In this document: positions 1-5,780 of the stretch, one piece after another
Layout: each line of letters opens with the position of its first letter
Position numbering within the stretch: position 1 is the first letter of the stretch
Assembly: GCA_021783385.1 (NCBI GenBank)
Contig: JAJXTX010000154.1
Coordinates: forward strand, 1 to 6,271
DNA: 6,271 bases
Source: Pseudomonadota bacterium
Lineage (GTDB): Bacteria > Pseudomonadota > Gammaproteobacteria > Xanthomonadales > Rhodanobacteraceae
Reading direction: 5' to 3'
Made by a program: the position numbers and the translations under genes
The notes under the pieces: model-generated
The model's database searches: none
Seen by the model: the letters and a program-made list of their open reading frames with translations, nothing else
What the model was told of the DNA's origin: nothing

Positions 1-13
1 CCCCTCACAGGCT

Positions 14-42
14 TTGCCCCGCACTGCCCGGCCGGGTATTCT
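14..42 (+). promoter_or_regulatory. Candidate sigma-70-type promoter upstream of pilR
   Basis: TTGCCC (14-19) matches the -35 consensus at 4 of 6 positions. It is followed by exactly 17 bases and TATTCT (37-42), which matches the -10 consensus at 4 of 6. Initiation would fall near base 49, giving a leader of about 23 bases before the ATG at 72. In many species pilR is cotranscribed with pilS, so this may be chance; the match is modest and the GC-rich background makes such partial matches common. Confidence 0.25.
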
Positions 43-71
43 TCCTCTTATCCCCTGCCATGCGCCGAGCC

Positions 72-1469
72 ATGAGCCTACAGACCGTTCTGGTCATCGA
101 TGACGAACGCGACATCCGCGAACTGCTGACCATCACGCTGGGCAGGATGGATTTGCAGGTGGAAGCGGTAGGCACCGTGGGCGAGGCCCGCCGGGCGCTG
201 GCCGAGCGCAATTACGATCTGTGCTTCACCGACATGCGTCTGCCCGACGGCAACGGCCAGGAAATCATCGAGCTGATTGCCGAGACCTGCCCGGACACGC
301 CGGTGGCGATGATCACCGCCTACGGCAACGTCGACGCCGCGGTGAACGCGCTGAAGGCCGGCGCATTCGACTTCGTCTCCAAGCCGGTCGACATCCAGAT
401 GCTGCGCGGACTGGTGCGCACCGCGCTGCGACTGGCCGAAGAGAAGCGCAACGGCGGCGCGGCGGCGAAAAGCGGCGACGCCAGCGAGCGCCTGATCGGC
501 GACTCGGCGGCGATGCAACAGGTACGCGCCACCATCGGCAAGCTGGCGCGCAACCAGGCGCCGGTATACATCGCGGGCGAATCCGGCGTGGGCAAGGAGC
601 TGGTGGCGCGGCTGATCCACGAGCAGGGCCCGCGCGCCGGTGGCCCGTTCGTGCCGGTCAACTGCGGCGCGATTCCGTCCGAGCTGATGGAAAGCGAATT
701 TTTCGGCCATCGCAAAGGCAGCTTCACCGGCGCCGGCGCCGACAAGGAAGGCCTGTTCCAGTCGGCCCAGGGCGGCACGCTGTTCCTCGACGAGGTGGCC
801 GAGCTGCCGCTGCACATGCAGGTGAAACTGCTGCGCGCGATCCAGGAAAAGGCGGTGCGCCCGATCGGCGGCCGCGACGAGATACCGGTGGACGTGCGCA
901 TCCTGTCCGCTACCCACAAGAACCTCGGCCAGCTGGTCGAGCAGGGCCAGTTCCGCCAGGACCTGTTCTACCGCATCAACGTGATCGAGTTGCGCGTGCC
1001 ACCGCTGCGCGAGCGCCGCAGCGATGTGCTGCAGCTGGCCACGTTCATCCTGCACGGGCTGGCGAGGAAAAGCGGCGACAGTGCCGGCCAGCTGCTGCCC
1101 GCCGCAAGGCAGGCGCTGGAGTCGTATGACTTTCCCGGCAACGTGCGCGAGCTGGAAAACATCCTCGAACGCGCGATGGCGATGTGCGACGGCGCCAGCA
1201 TCGACGCCAGCGACCTGATGCTGCCGCAGCGCAGCGCCCGGCCGGATCCGGGCGCCGGCACCAGCCATCCGCCTGCCGCCGGCGTCGCCGCACCGGCCGC
1301 TGCGGCCAGCGCCGACGGCGGCCTCGATGACTACATCAGCAACATCGAGCGCACCGCTATCGTCAAGGCACTGGAAGAATCCCGCTACAACAAGACCGCC
1401 GCCGCGCGGAAGCTCGGCATCACCTTCCGCGCACTGCGCTACAAGCTGAAGAAGCTCGGCATCGACTGA
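72..1469 (+). CDS. pilR: PilR, sigma-54-dependent response regulator of type IV pilus genes
   Basis: A cytoplasmic NtrC-family activator of 465 aa. In the PilR family, phosphorylation by PilS leads to activation of sigma-54 RNA polymerase at the pilA promoter. Visible domains: receiver (about 5-120) with acidic pair D10/D11, phosphoacceptor D54 in TDMRLPDG, T82 and K104; AAA+ domain (about 140-380) with Walker A GESGVGKE (169-176), sigma-54 contact loop GSFTGA (216-221), Walker B TLFLDEV (236-242), candidate arginine fingers R295 and R301, and GNVRELEN (356-363); an Ala/Pro-rich linker (385-417); and a C-terminal Fis-type helix-turn-helix (418-465) ending KLKKLGID. Identity follows from near word-for-word similarity to remembered Pseudomonas PilR, including the HTH end. 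The ATG at 72 is preferred over the in-frame ATG at 60 because MSLQTVLVIDDE matches the family N-terminus; neither start has a good Shine-Dalgarno. pilS is not visible. Confidence 0.95.
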   Translation: MSLQTVLVIDDERDIRELLTITLGRMDLQVEAVGTVGEARRALAERNYDLCFTDMRLPDGNGQEIIELIAETCPDTPVAMITAYGNVDAAVNALKAGAFDFVSKPVDIQMLRGLVRTALRLAEEKRNGGAAAKSGDASERLIGDSAAMQQVRATIGKLARNQAPVYIAGESGVGKELVARLIHEQGPRAGGPFVPVNCGAIPSELMESEFFGHRKGSFTGAGADKEGLFQSAQGGTLFLDEVAELPLHMQVKLLRAIQEKAVRPIGGRDEIPVDVRILSATHKNLGQLVEQGQFRQDLFYRINVIELRVPPLRERRSDVLQLATFILHGLARKSGDSAGQLLPAARQALESYDFPGNVRELENILERAMAMCDGASIDASDLMLPQRSARPDPGAGTSHPPAAGVAAPAAAASADGGLDDYISNIERTAIVKALEESRYNKTAAARKLGITFRALRYKLKKLGID

Positions 1470-1512
1470 CGCGACGGCATCCCATGGAGTGGAAGGGCTG
1501 AGGAGCGTTTTT

Positions 1513-1544
1513 GCAGGGCAGGCGGCAGTGCCTGCCGCCCTGTG
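1513..1544. terminator. GC-rich hairpin between convergent genes, possible terminator without U-tract
   Basis: GGCGGCAG (1521-1528) and CTGCCGCC (1532-1539) are perfect 8-bp inverted arms around a 3-base loop. CAG (1514-1516) and CTG (1540-1542) could extend the stem past a bulge. An alternative 7-bp register (GGCAGGC/GCCTGCC) also exists. It lies 44 bases after the pilR stop. The only T-run (1508-1512) sits before the stem on the + strand and would read as A on the - strand, so neither strand has a canonical intrinsic terminator. The placement favours a transcript-end role, but this is inference. Confidence 0.4.
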
Positions 1545-1577
1545 CGGATGGAAGCCGGCGGCGGTGCCACCCTGCGT

Positions 1578-1590
1578 GGGCGAATCGCCC
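1578..1590. repeat. Small inverted repeat in the convergent junction
   Basis: GGGCG (1578-1582) and CGCCC (1586-1590) form a 5-bp stem around a 3-base loop. It is one of a series of hairpins between the pilR stop and the end of the minus-strand cluster. On its own it is short enough to be chance in GC-rich DNA. Confidence 0.3.
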
Positions 1591-1615
1591 GGAACCCCTG
1601 CCTGTTGCGCGACAG

Positions 1616-1655
1616 CGCGCCGCCGAAGGCGGGGCGCGGCCACCGGAGCGCGCCC
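1616..1655. terminator. Overlapping GC hairpins at the 3' end of the minus-strand cluster
   Basis: Two competing stems are visible. Bases 1616-1624 pair with 1628-1638 around a GAA loop (9 bp with a 2-base bulge). GGGCGCG (1632-1638) pairs with CGCGCCC (1649-1655), a perfect 7-bp stem with a 10-base loop. They share 1632-1638, so only one can form at a time. They begin about 20 bases beyond the stop of the hybrid kinase gene (TGA on the - strand at 1678-1676), where a transcript end is expected. There is no T-run on the - strand after either stem, so a Rho-dependent or hairpin-protected end is as likely as intrinsic termination. Confidence 0.35.
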
Positions 1656-1675
1656 TGTTGATCAGCGTCACCGCT

Positions 1676-3250
1676 TCAGGTGTCGCTGCGTTCCCCGGCA
1701 ACGGCAGCTACCAGCGCCTTGCGCATCGTGCGCAGCAGCGCGTGGGTAGTCACCGGCTTGTCGACCAGGTAGAGGTGCGGCAGCGGCGGCAAGTCGTGCA
1801 GGTCTGGCGGGGCATCGGAACGCGCCAGCAGGATCACCGCGCCGACGTAGCCGCGCTCGATCAGTGCCGCCAGCGTGCGCACGCCGGTGAGCAGGTTCAT
1901 GTCGGCGTCCAGCACCACCAGTTCCGGCAGGCCGCAGGCCTCGATCCACTGCAGCGCGGCGGTGCCGCTCTGGCTGGCGTGCGCCTGGTAGCCGTAGGCC
2001 GCCAGCGTATCGGTCAGCAGCGACAGCTGGGCGGCCTCCTCCACCACCACCAGCACGCTTTCGGCAGCGCCCTCCAGGCTGTCCAGCTGCTCGGCCTGAC
2101 CCGCGTCGATCACCAGTTCGTCCAGCGGAATGTACAGGTCGAAGCGGGTACCGCGGCCCGGCGCGCTGTCCACCCGCATCACGCCGCCGTGGCTGCCGAC
2201 GATCCGCTTGCACGACAGCAGGCCGAGGCCGGTACCGGTCTCCTTGGTCGTGAAGAACGGCTCGAACAGGCGCTCCAGCACCTCCGGCTCCATGCCCGGG
2301 CCGCTGTCGATCACGCTGATGCGCAGGTAGCGGCCCAGCCGCGGCTGCTCTTCCGGCAGAAAGAAGTCGGCCGACAGCTGGGCCTGTGCGGTCTCGATGC
2401 GCAGCTGGCCACCATCGGGCATCGCCTGGATGGCGTTCAGACAGAGGTTGAGCAGGCACTGCTGCAGCTCGGTGTGGTTGCCCTCGAACGACAGTTCCGG
2501 GTCTTCGATCGCCAGCTCCATCGCCACCGAGCGCGGCACGCTGCCCTGCATCAGCAGGTCGAATGCGCTGAGCAGGGCGCCCACGCGCACCTGCTCGGCG
2601 CGCCGCGCGCCGCGGGCGAACGACAGCATTGACTGGACCATGTCCAGCCCGCGCTTGCCGCAGTCGCGCACCAGCTTGCCCAGCCGCGCCAGGCGCGGAT
2701 CGTCCTGGTAGTCCTGCAGGCTGTCGCCGGCCAGCAGCAACGGCTGCAGCAGGTTGCGCAGGTCGTGGCTGAGGCCGCCGGCGAGCATCGCCAGGCTTTC
2801 GAAACGCTGCGCACGAATCAGCTCCGCCTCGGCACGCTGACTGGCCCTGCGCGCATCCACCTCGGCCAGCGCGCGCCGCACTGCGCTGGCCAGCCGCGCC
2901 GGGTTCTGCTTCAGGATGTAATCGGTGGCGCCATTGCGCAGCGCCTCGATCGCGGCCTCCTCGCCCAGCGTCGCCGAGACGAAGATGAACGGGGTTTCCT
3001 CATCGCGCTCGCGCAGCAGTTCCAGCGCGTGCTGGCCGGAGAATCCGGGAACGCTCAGGTCGGACAACACGATGTGCGGCTTGAACTCGTGCAGGGCGGC
3101 GGTGAAGCGCCGCGCATCGTCGACCAGCTGCGCCTCGTAGCCGATACCGTCACGGTCAAGCTCGGCCAGCACCAGCTCGGCATCGAGAGGGCTGTCCTCG
3201 ACCTGCAGCACGCGAATGGTCGATATCGGCTGGGGCAGGCGGTTCGGCAT
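1676..3250 (-). CDS. Hybrid sensor histidine kinase, REC-HisKA-HATPase-REC
   Basis: A 524-aa protein with no membrane segment, so probably cytosolic. The N-terminal receiver (about 12-130) has E18/D19, phosphoacceptor D64 in LSDLSVPG, S92 or T94 and K114. The dimerisation/phosphoacceptor domain has H162 in GGLSHDLRNLLQP. The ATPase domain has the N box LNLCLNAIQAM (267-277), G1 DSGPGM (315-320), FEPFFTTK (329-336) and G2 GTGLGL (339-344). The C-terminal receiver (about 398-515) keeps phosphoacceptor D448 and K498 but has E404/E405 as the acidic pair and A476 at the usual Thr/Ser switch position. The N-terminal receiver suggests that the kinase is controlled by an upstream phosphodonor rather than sensing directly. 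The ATG at 3250 is chosen because the receiver fold begins about 12 residues later and no alternative in-frame start lies close upstream; AGGAG lies 13 bases before it, a long spacing. Specific partners are not recognised. Confidence 0.9.
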   Translation of the reverse strand: MPNRLPQPISTIRVLQVEDSPLDAELVLAELDRDGIGYEAQLVDDARRFTAALHEFKPHIVLSDLSVPGFSGQHALELLRERDEETPFIFVSATLGEEAAIEALRNGATDYILKQNPARLASAVRRALAEVDARRASQRAEAELIRAQRFESLAMLAGGLSHDLRNLLQPLLLAGDSLQDYQDDPRLARLGKLVRDCGKRGLDMVQSMLSFARGARRAEQVRVGALLSAFDLLMQGSVPRSVAMELAIEDPELSFEGNHTELQQCLLNLCLNAIQAMPDGGQLRIETAQAQLSADFFLPEEQPRLGRYLRISVIDSGPGMEPEVLERLFEPFFTTKETGTGLGLLSCKRIVGSHGGVMRVDSAPGRGTRFDLYIPLDELVIDAGQAEQLDSLEGAAESVLVVVEEAAQLSLLTDTLAAYGYQAHASQSGTAALQWIEACGLPELVVLDADMNLLTGVRTLAALIERGYVGAVILLARSDAPPDLHDLPPLPHLYLVDKPVTTHALLRTMRKALVAAVAGERSDT

Positions 3251-3263
3251 GTTGATGTCGCGA

Positions 3264-3268
3264 CTCCT
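3264..3268 (-). promoter_or_regulatory. Shine-Dalgarno of the hybrid kinase gene, long spacing
   Basis: On the - strand the sequence AGGAG precedes the ATG at 3250 by 13 bases, longer than the usual 5-9. No closer purine-rich motif is visible and no alternative start codon sits at the normal distance, so this is the best available ribosome site. Inefficient initiation or a contribution from RNA folding is possible. Confidence 0.45.
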
Positions 3269-3281
3269 GATGTCTGGTCCC

Positions 3282-3305
3282 GCGGCGCGAACCGCCGCAT
3301 GCGGT
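3282..3305 (-). repeat. Overlapping, mutually exclusive hairpins between receiver gene and hybrid kinase gene
   Basis: Bases 3282-3287 and 3293-3298 form a perfect 6-bp GC stem; read on the - strand the loop is GTTCG. Bases 3291-3295 and 3301-3305 form a 5-bp stem, and 3295-3304 is a perfect 10-bp palindrome (CCGCATGCGG). The two stems share 3293-3295, so they compete. They occupy the middle of the 80-base gap between two genes on the same strand, upstream of the hybrid kinase ribosome site. No T-run follows, so a strong terminator is unlikely; mRNA processing or stability control is possible. Confidence 0.35.
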
Positions 3306-3330
3306 GCTGCGTGTCGCGTGCCGCCCTGGC

Positions 3331-3780
3331 TCAGCTGTTTTCTTCGGGCGCCTGGTTCAGCACGGCCCAGAACTGCCCCAGCGTGCGCACCGCGTCGAAG
3401 AACTGATCGACGTCGACCGGCTTGATCACGTAGGCGTTGGCACCCTGATCCCAGCTGCGCGCCAGATCGCTCTCTTCGCGCGAGCTTGACAAAATCACCA
3501 CCGGAATCCGCCGCAGGTCTTCGTCGGCGCGCATGTGGGTAAGCACGTCCAGTCCGTTCATGCGCGGCATCTTGATGTCCAGCAGCACCACCGCAGGATT
3601 GCCGGTGACGCGGCCTTCCCATGCGCCGCGGGCATAGAGGTAGTCCAGGCACTCGACGCCGTCTTCCACGTGCACCACCGGGTTGAGCAGATGCGCATCG
3701 TGCAGGGCATCCATGGCCATCTCGGCGTCAGCGTGACTGTCCTCGACCAGCAGGATGGTGCGCAATTCTTTCTTGTTCAT
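3331..3780 (-). CDS. Single-domain response regulator (Rcp1-like receiver)
   Basis: A 149-aa protein made almost wholly of one receiver domain. Visible residues: acidic pair E13/D14 in LLVEDSHAD, phosphoacceptor D68 in LLDIKMPRMNG, switch S98 (or S99) in VVILSSS, and K120 in IKPVD. The insertion after the second helix (YLYARGAWEG, about 47-56) and the SSREESDLARSWDQGANAYVIKPVD block are typical of Rcp1-type regulators that pair with phytochrome-like kinases. No DNA-binding or enzymatic domain follows, so it probably passes phosphate on or acts by protein contact. The ATG at 3780 lies 9 bases after the stop of the upstream kinase gene, which fits cotranscription and translational coupling; no strong Shine-Dalgarno is visible. 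That adjacent kinase is the most likely phosphodonor. Confidence 0.93.
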   Translation of the reverse strand: MNKKELRTILLVEDSHADAEMAMDALHDAHLLNPVVHVEDGVECLDYLYARGAWEGRVTGNPAVVLLDIKMPRMNGLDVLTHMRADEDLRRIPVVILSSSREESDLARSWDQGANAYVIKPVDVDQFFDAVRTLGQFWAVLNQAPEENS

Positions 3781-3789
3781 TGGATCGGC

Positions 3790-5553
3790 TCAGGTACGGG
3801 CGCCAGCCAGATCGGTGGCCGGCAGCGAAAAATGAAAGCGGGCACCTTGGCCCAGCTCGGCCTCGGCCCAGACGCGACCGCCGTGGCGGGTCACGATGCG
3901 CCGCACATTGGCCAGTCCGATGCCGTTGCCGGAAAATTCCGAAGCCCGGTGCAGACGCTGGAACACGCCGAACAGCTTGTCAGCATACTGCATGTCGAAA
4001 CCGGCACCGTTGTCGGCAACGGTGAACTCGTAATCGCCCTGGCGATTCTGCTGCATGCTCACCTCGATCCGTGCGATGTCGCGCTGGGCGGTGTACTTGA
4101 CCGCATTGCCGAGCAGATTCTGCCAGACGGTGCGCAGCATGTTTTCGTCACCGATCACCATTGGCAGCGGCGCGACCGTCCACACAATGCGCCGGTCCGT
4201 GGCGCCGGATTCGACCAGCTCGCGCGCCTCGTCGACCAGCGACTGCATGTCCACCGCCTGCAGCCGCAGCGCACCGCGACCCAGCCGCGAGAACACCAGC
4301 AGGTCCTCGATCAGCAGGGCCATACGCTGCGCGGAGCTGGTGATCACTTCCAGGTAATGACTGGCCTTCTCGTCGACGCGGTCGCCGAGGTGCTGCTCCA
4401 GCTTGCGCGCAAAGCCGGAGACGTGGCGCAGCGGCGCGCGCAGATCATGCGAGACGGAGTAGCTGAACGCCTCCAGCTCGCGGTTGACGTCGGAGATCTG
4501 CGTCACCTTGCCCTCGAGCTGGCGGTTGAGCTCGCTGACCTTCTGCTCGGCCAGCGCGCGCACGGTGACATCGCTCACCGTCAGCAGCAGCGTGGGCGCG
4601 TCGGTGTCCTTCTGCTGCAGCCGGCGCGCATTCACCACGACATGCCGCTCGACGCCGCCGGCGGTACGCTGGACCATGTCGTAGTCCCACAGCTCGCGGT
4701 CACGCTGCAGCACGTCTTTCAACCGCTGCAGGAATACGCTGTCGCTCCACGCACCGTCACCGATCTCCGCCAGCGGCTGTGCGCGCTGCTGCGCGTCGAG
4801 CCCGTACAGTTCGCTGAAGGCGTTGTTTACCAGCAGGCTGCGCAGGCCGTCGTCGAACAGCCCGATCGGCTCGCGCACCGCCTGCAGGATCTGCTGCGCG
4901 CGCAGCACGGCGCGGCTCTCGCGCGTCTCCGCGCCCTGGCGGCGGTCGATCTGCCGCTCGGACATCACCATGATGATGGCCAGCAGCAGCAGCTGCGCCA
5001 GCGAGGTGATGGTGAGCACCACGCGCGCATTGAACAGCTGGTGCGCGGCCAGCGCCTGGCGGCCCGGCAGCAGGGCATCCTCGTTTTGCACGATGCGTCC
5101 GATCAGTCCGTTCATGCGGAACAGGCTGCGGGCATCGCGCAGCGATTGCCGCGCGCCAGCGGTGTCGCCGCGCTGCAGGCGCGCCAGCGCCTGGTTCATC
5201 AGCGCGATGCGGCCAGTGACGCTGGCATCGAGCGTGCTGACCAATACCTGCTGATCGGGACTGTCGCGGGTCATGCCGCGCAGCTGCTGCAGCAGCCCGG
5301 CTACCTCCTTGGCGGCCATACCGGCGCGCACGCGGGTCGGCTCGTCAGTGTCACCGGTCAGCAGCCGGTAGGCCGCCGTCTCGCTGTCCCGCACGATGTA
5401 GGCGATCTGGTAGGTCAGCGCCTTTACCGCGTTGGAGTGAATCACCCAGCCGACGGTGTTCTGGGTGTCGCGCGTATTGTTGAGTGTGACCGCGTAAGGC
5501 AGTCCCACGATCGCCACCACCGCCAGCAGCAGGCCGGCGATGCGCCAGCGCAT
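3790..5553 (-). CDS. Membrane sensor histidine kinase with CHASE3-like and PAS domains
   Basis: A 587-aa inner-membrane kinase. TM1 is at about 5-22 and TM2 at about 178-197; between them lies a mostly helical periplasmic domain resembling CHASE3 (RDSETAAYRLLTGD, 55-68, is like the family EtgqRGyLLtGd motif). A PAS domain follows (about 215-332), then a helical linker (about 333-360), the HisKA domain with H369 in SYSVSHDLRAPLRH, and HATPase with N box WQNLLGNAVKYT (477-488), G1 DNGAGF (514-519), FQRLHRASEFSGNGIGL (531-547) and a C-terminal GQGARFHFSLP. The kinase core resembles the bacteriophytochrome-type group, although no phytochrome module is present. The ATG at 5553 is chosen because GGAGGG lies 5 bases upstream and the protein then begins with a short basic segment and TM1. 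The frame stays open to 5706 and another ATG at 5571 lacks a ribosome site. It is the first gene of the minus-strand cluster; the ligand is unknown. Confidence 0.93.
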   Translation of the reverse strand: MRWRIAGLLLAVVAIVGLPYAVTLNNTRDTQNTVGWVIHSNAVKALTYQIAYIVRDSETAAYRLLTGDTDEPTRVRAGMAAKEVAGLLQQLRGMTRDSPDQQVLVSTLDASVTGRIALMNQALARLQRGDTAGARQSLRDARSLFRMNGLIGRIVQNEDALLPGRQALAAHQLFNARVVLTITSLAQLLLLAIIMVMSERQIDRRQGAETRESRAVLRAQQILQAVREPIGLFDDGLRSLLVNNAFSELYGLDAQQRAQPLAEIGDGAWSDSVFLQRLKDVLQRDRELWDYDMVQRTAGGVERHVVVNARRLQQKDTDAPTLLLTVSDVTVRALAEQKVSELNRQLEGKVTQISDVNRELEAFSYSVSHDLRAPLRHVSGFARKLEQHLGDRVDEKASHYLEVITSSAQRMALLIEDLLVFSRLGRGALRLQAVDMQSLVDEARELVESGATDRRIVWTVAPLPMVIGDENMLRTVWQNLLGNAVKYTAQRDIARIEVSMQQNRQGDYEFTVADNGAGFDMQYADKLFGVFQRLHRASEFSGNGIGLANVRRIVTRHGGRVWAEAELGQGARFHFSLPATDLAGART

Positions 5554-5558
5554 GACGT

Positions 5559-5564
5559 CCCTCC
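5559..5564 (-). promoter_or_regulatory. Strong Shine-Dalgarno deciding the kinase start
   Basis: GGAGGG on the - strand lies 5 bases before the ATG at 5553, close to ideal. It decides between this start and the in-frame ATGs at 5571 and 5706, which would add 6 or 51 residues and have no such motif. Confidence 0.8.
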
Positions 5565-5576
5565 ATTTCATGAAAT
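5565..5576. promoter_or_regulatory. 12-bp perfect AT-rich palindrome, candidate operator
   Basis: ATTTCATGAAAT reads identically on both strands. It sits directly next to the Shine-Dalgarno of the CHASE3 kinase gene, centred 17 bases upstream of its ATG, and stands out as AT-rich within GC-rich DNA. A dimeric regulator bound here would block transcription or translation initiation of the signalling cluster. The regulator is unknown and the function is inferred from symmetry and position only. Confidence 0.4.
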
Positions 5577-5620
5577 CAGCAACATACGCAAGCCTTCGCG
5601 GTGACCATTCGTGGCATTCT

Positions 5621-5636
5621 GGCACGTTTCGGCACG
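5621..5636. repeat. GGCACG direct repeats phased one helical turn apart
   Basis: GGCACG occurs at 5621-5626 and again at 5631-5636, exactly 10 bp apart, with a further GGCA at 5613-5616. The region superficially resembles a sigma-54 promoter (TGGCACG), but the -12 GC would be one base too close. It lies in the divergent intergenic region, so a protein-binding role is possible though weakly supported. Confidence 0.25.
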
Positions 5637-5694
5637 CGCCCGGCCAGCCTTCCGGCGCGCGCATCGGCAGCCGCGACCGCGTCGCCGCAGCCGT

Positions 5695-5717
5695 CGCATG
5701 CTGCAACGCGGCATGCG
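5695..5717. promoter_or_regulatory. Inverted repeat upstream of the sugar porter, candidate operator
   Basis: CGCATGC (5695-5701) and GCATGCG (5711-5717) are perfect 7-bp inverted arms separated by 9 bases; each arm also contains the palindrome GCATGC. It lies 64-86 bases before the porter ATG in the region shared with the divergent kinase cluster. It could be a regulator site for the transporter or a hairpin. No well-matching -35/-10 pair was found beside it. Confidence 0.3.
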
Positions 5718-5769
5718 CCGTCGCGTCGATACGCTAACGTGCCCGACTCACTTCACCCACTCCGCCGCC

Positions 5770-5774
5770 GAGGA
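5770..5774 (+). promoter_or_regulatory. Shine-Dalgarno of the sugar porter gene
   Basis: GAGGA ends 6 bases before the ATG at 5781, a normal spacing, and supports that start codon. Confidence 0.7.
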
Positions 5775-5780
5775 ACCCGC

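Noticed and set aside
78..1643. 521-codon open frame on the - strand opposite pilR
   Set aside because: It lies entirely antisense to a clearly recognisable PilR; the translation is low-complexity (rich in A, G, R, H, Q) with no family motif. Typical shadow frame of GC-rich coding DNA.
1511..2632. 373-codon + strand frame starting in the convergent junction
   Set aside because: Most of it mirrors the hybrid kinase gene; composition is shadow-like and there is no ribosome site or motif.
2765..3406. 213-codon + strand frame across the hybrid kinase start and the gap
   Set aside because: Antisense to the N-terminal receiver coding sequence, with no recognisable protein features.
3251..3652. 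N-terminal extension of the hybrid kinase frame into the receiver gene
   Set aside because: It overlaps the receiver gene in another frame, and the receiver domain of the hybrid begins just after the ATG at 3250.
5581..5586. TATGTT as a -10 element for the minus-strand cluster
   Set aside because: No acceptable -35 at 15-18 bases upstream; too weak to annotate.
3535..5604. 689-codon open frame on the + strand opposite the CHASE3 kinase and the receiver gene
   Set aside because: It spans two real antisense genes and the gap between them; the product is rich in Q, H, R and A with no recognisable domain.
5620..5634. Sigma-54 promoter TGGCACG-N4 in the divergent region
   Set aside because: The GG and GC elements are one base too close; spacing is strict for sigma-54 promoters.
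5554..5706. 51-residue N-terminal extension of the CHASE3 kinase
   Set aside because: The extra residues are unlike a signal sequence and would bury TM1; the strong GGAGGG just before the ATG at 5553 favours the shorter protein.
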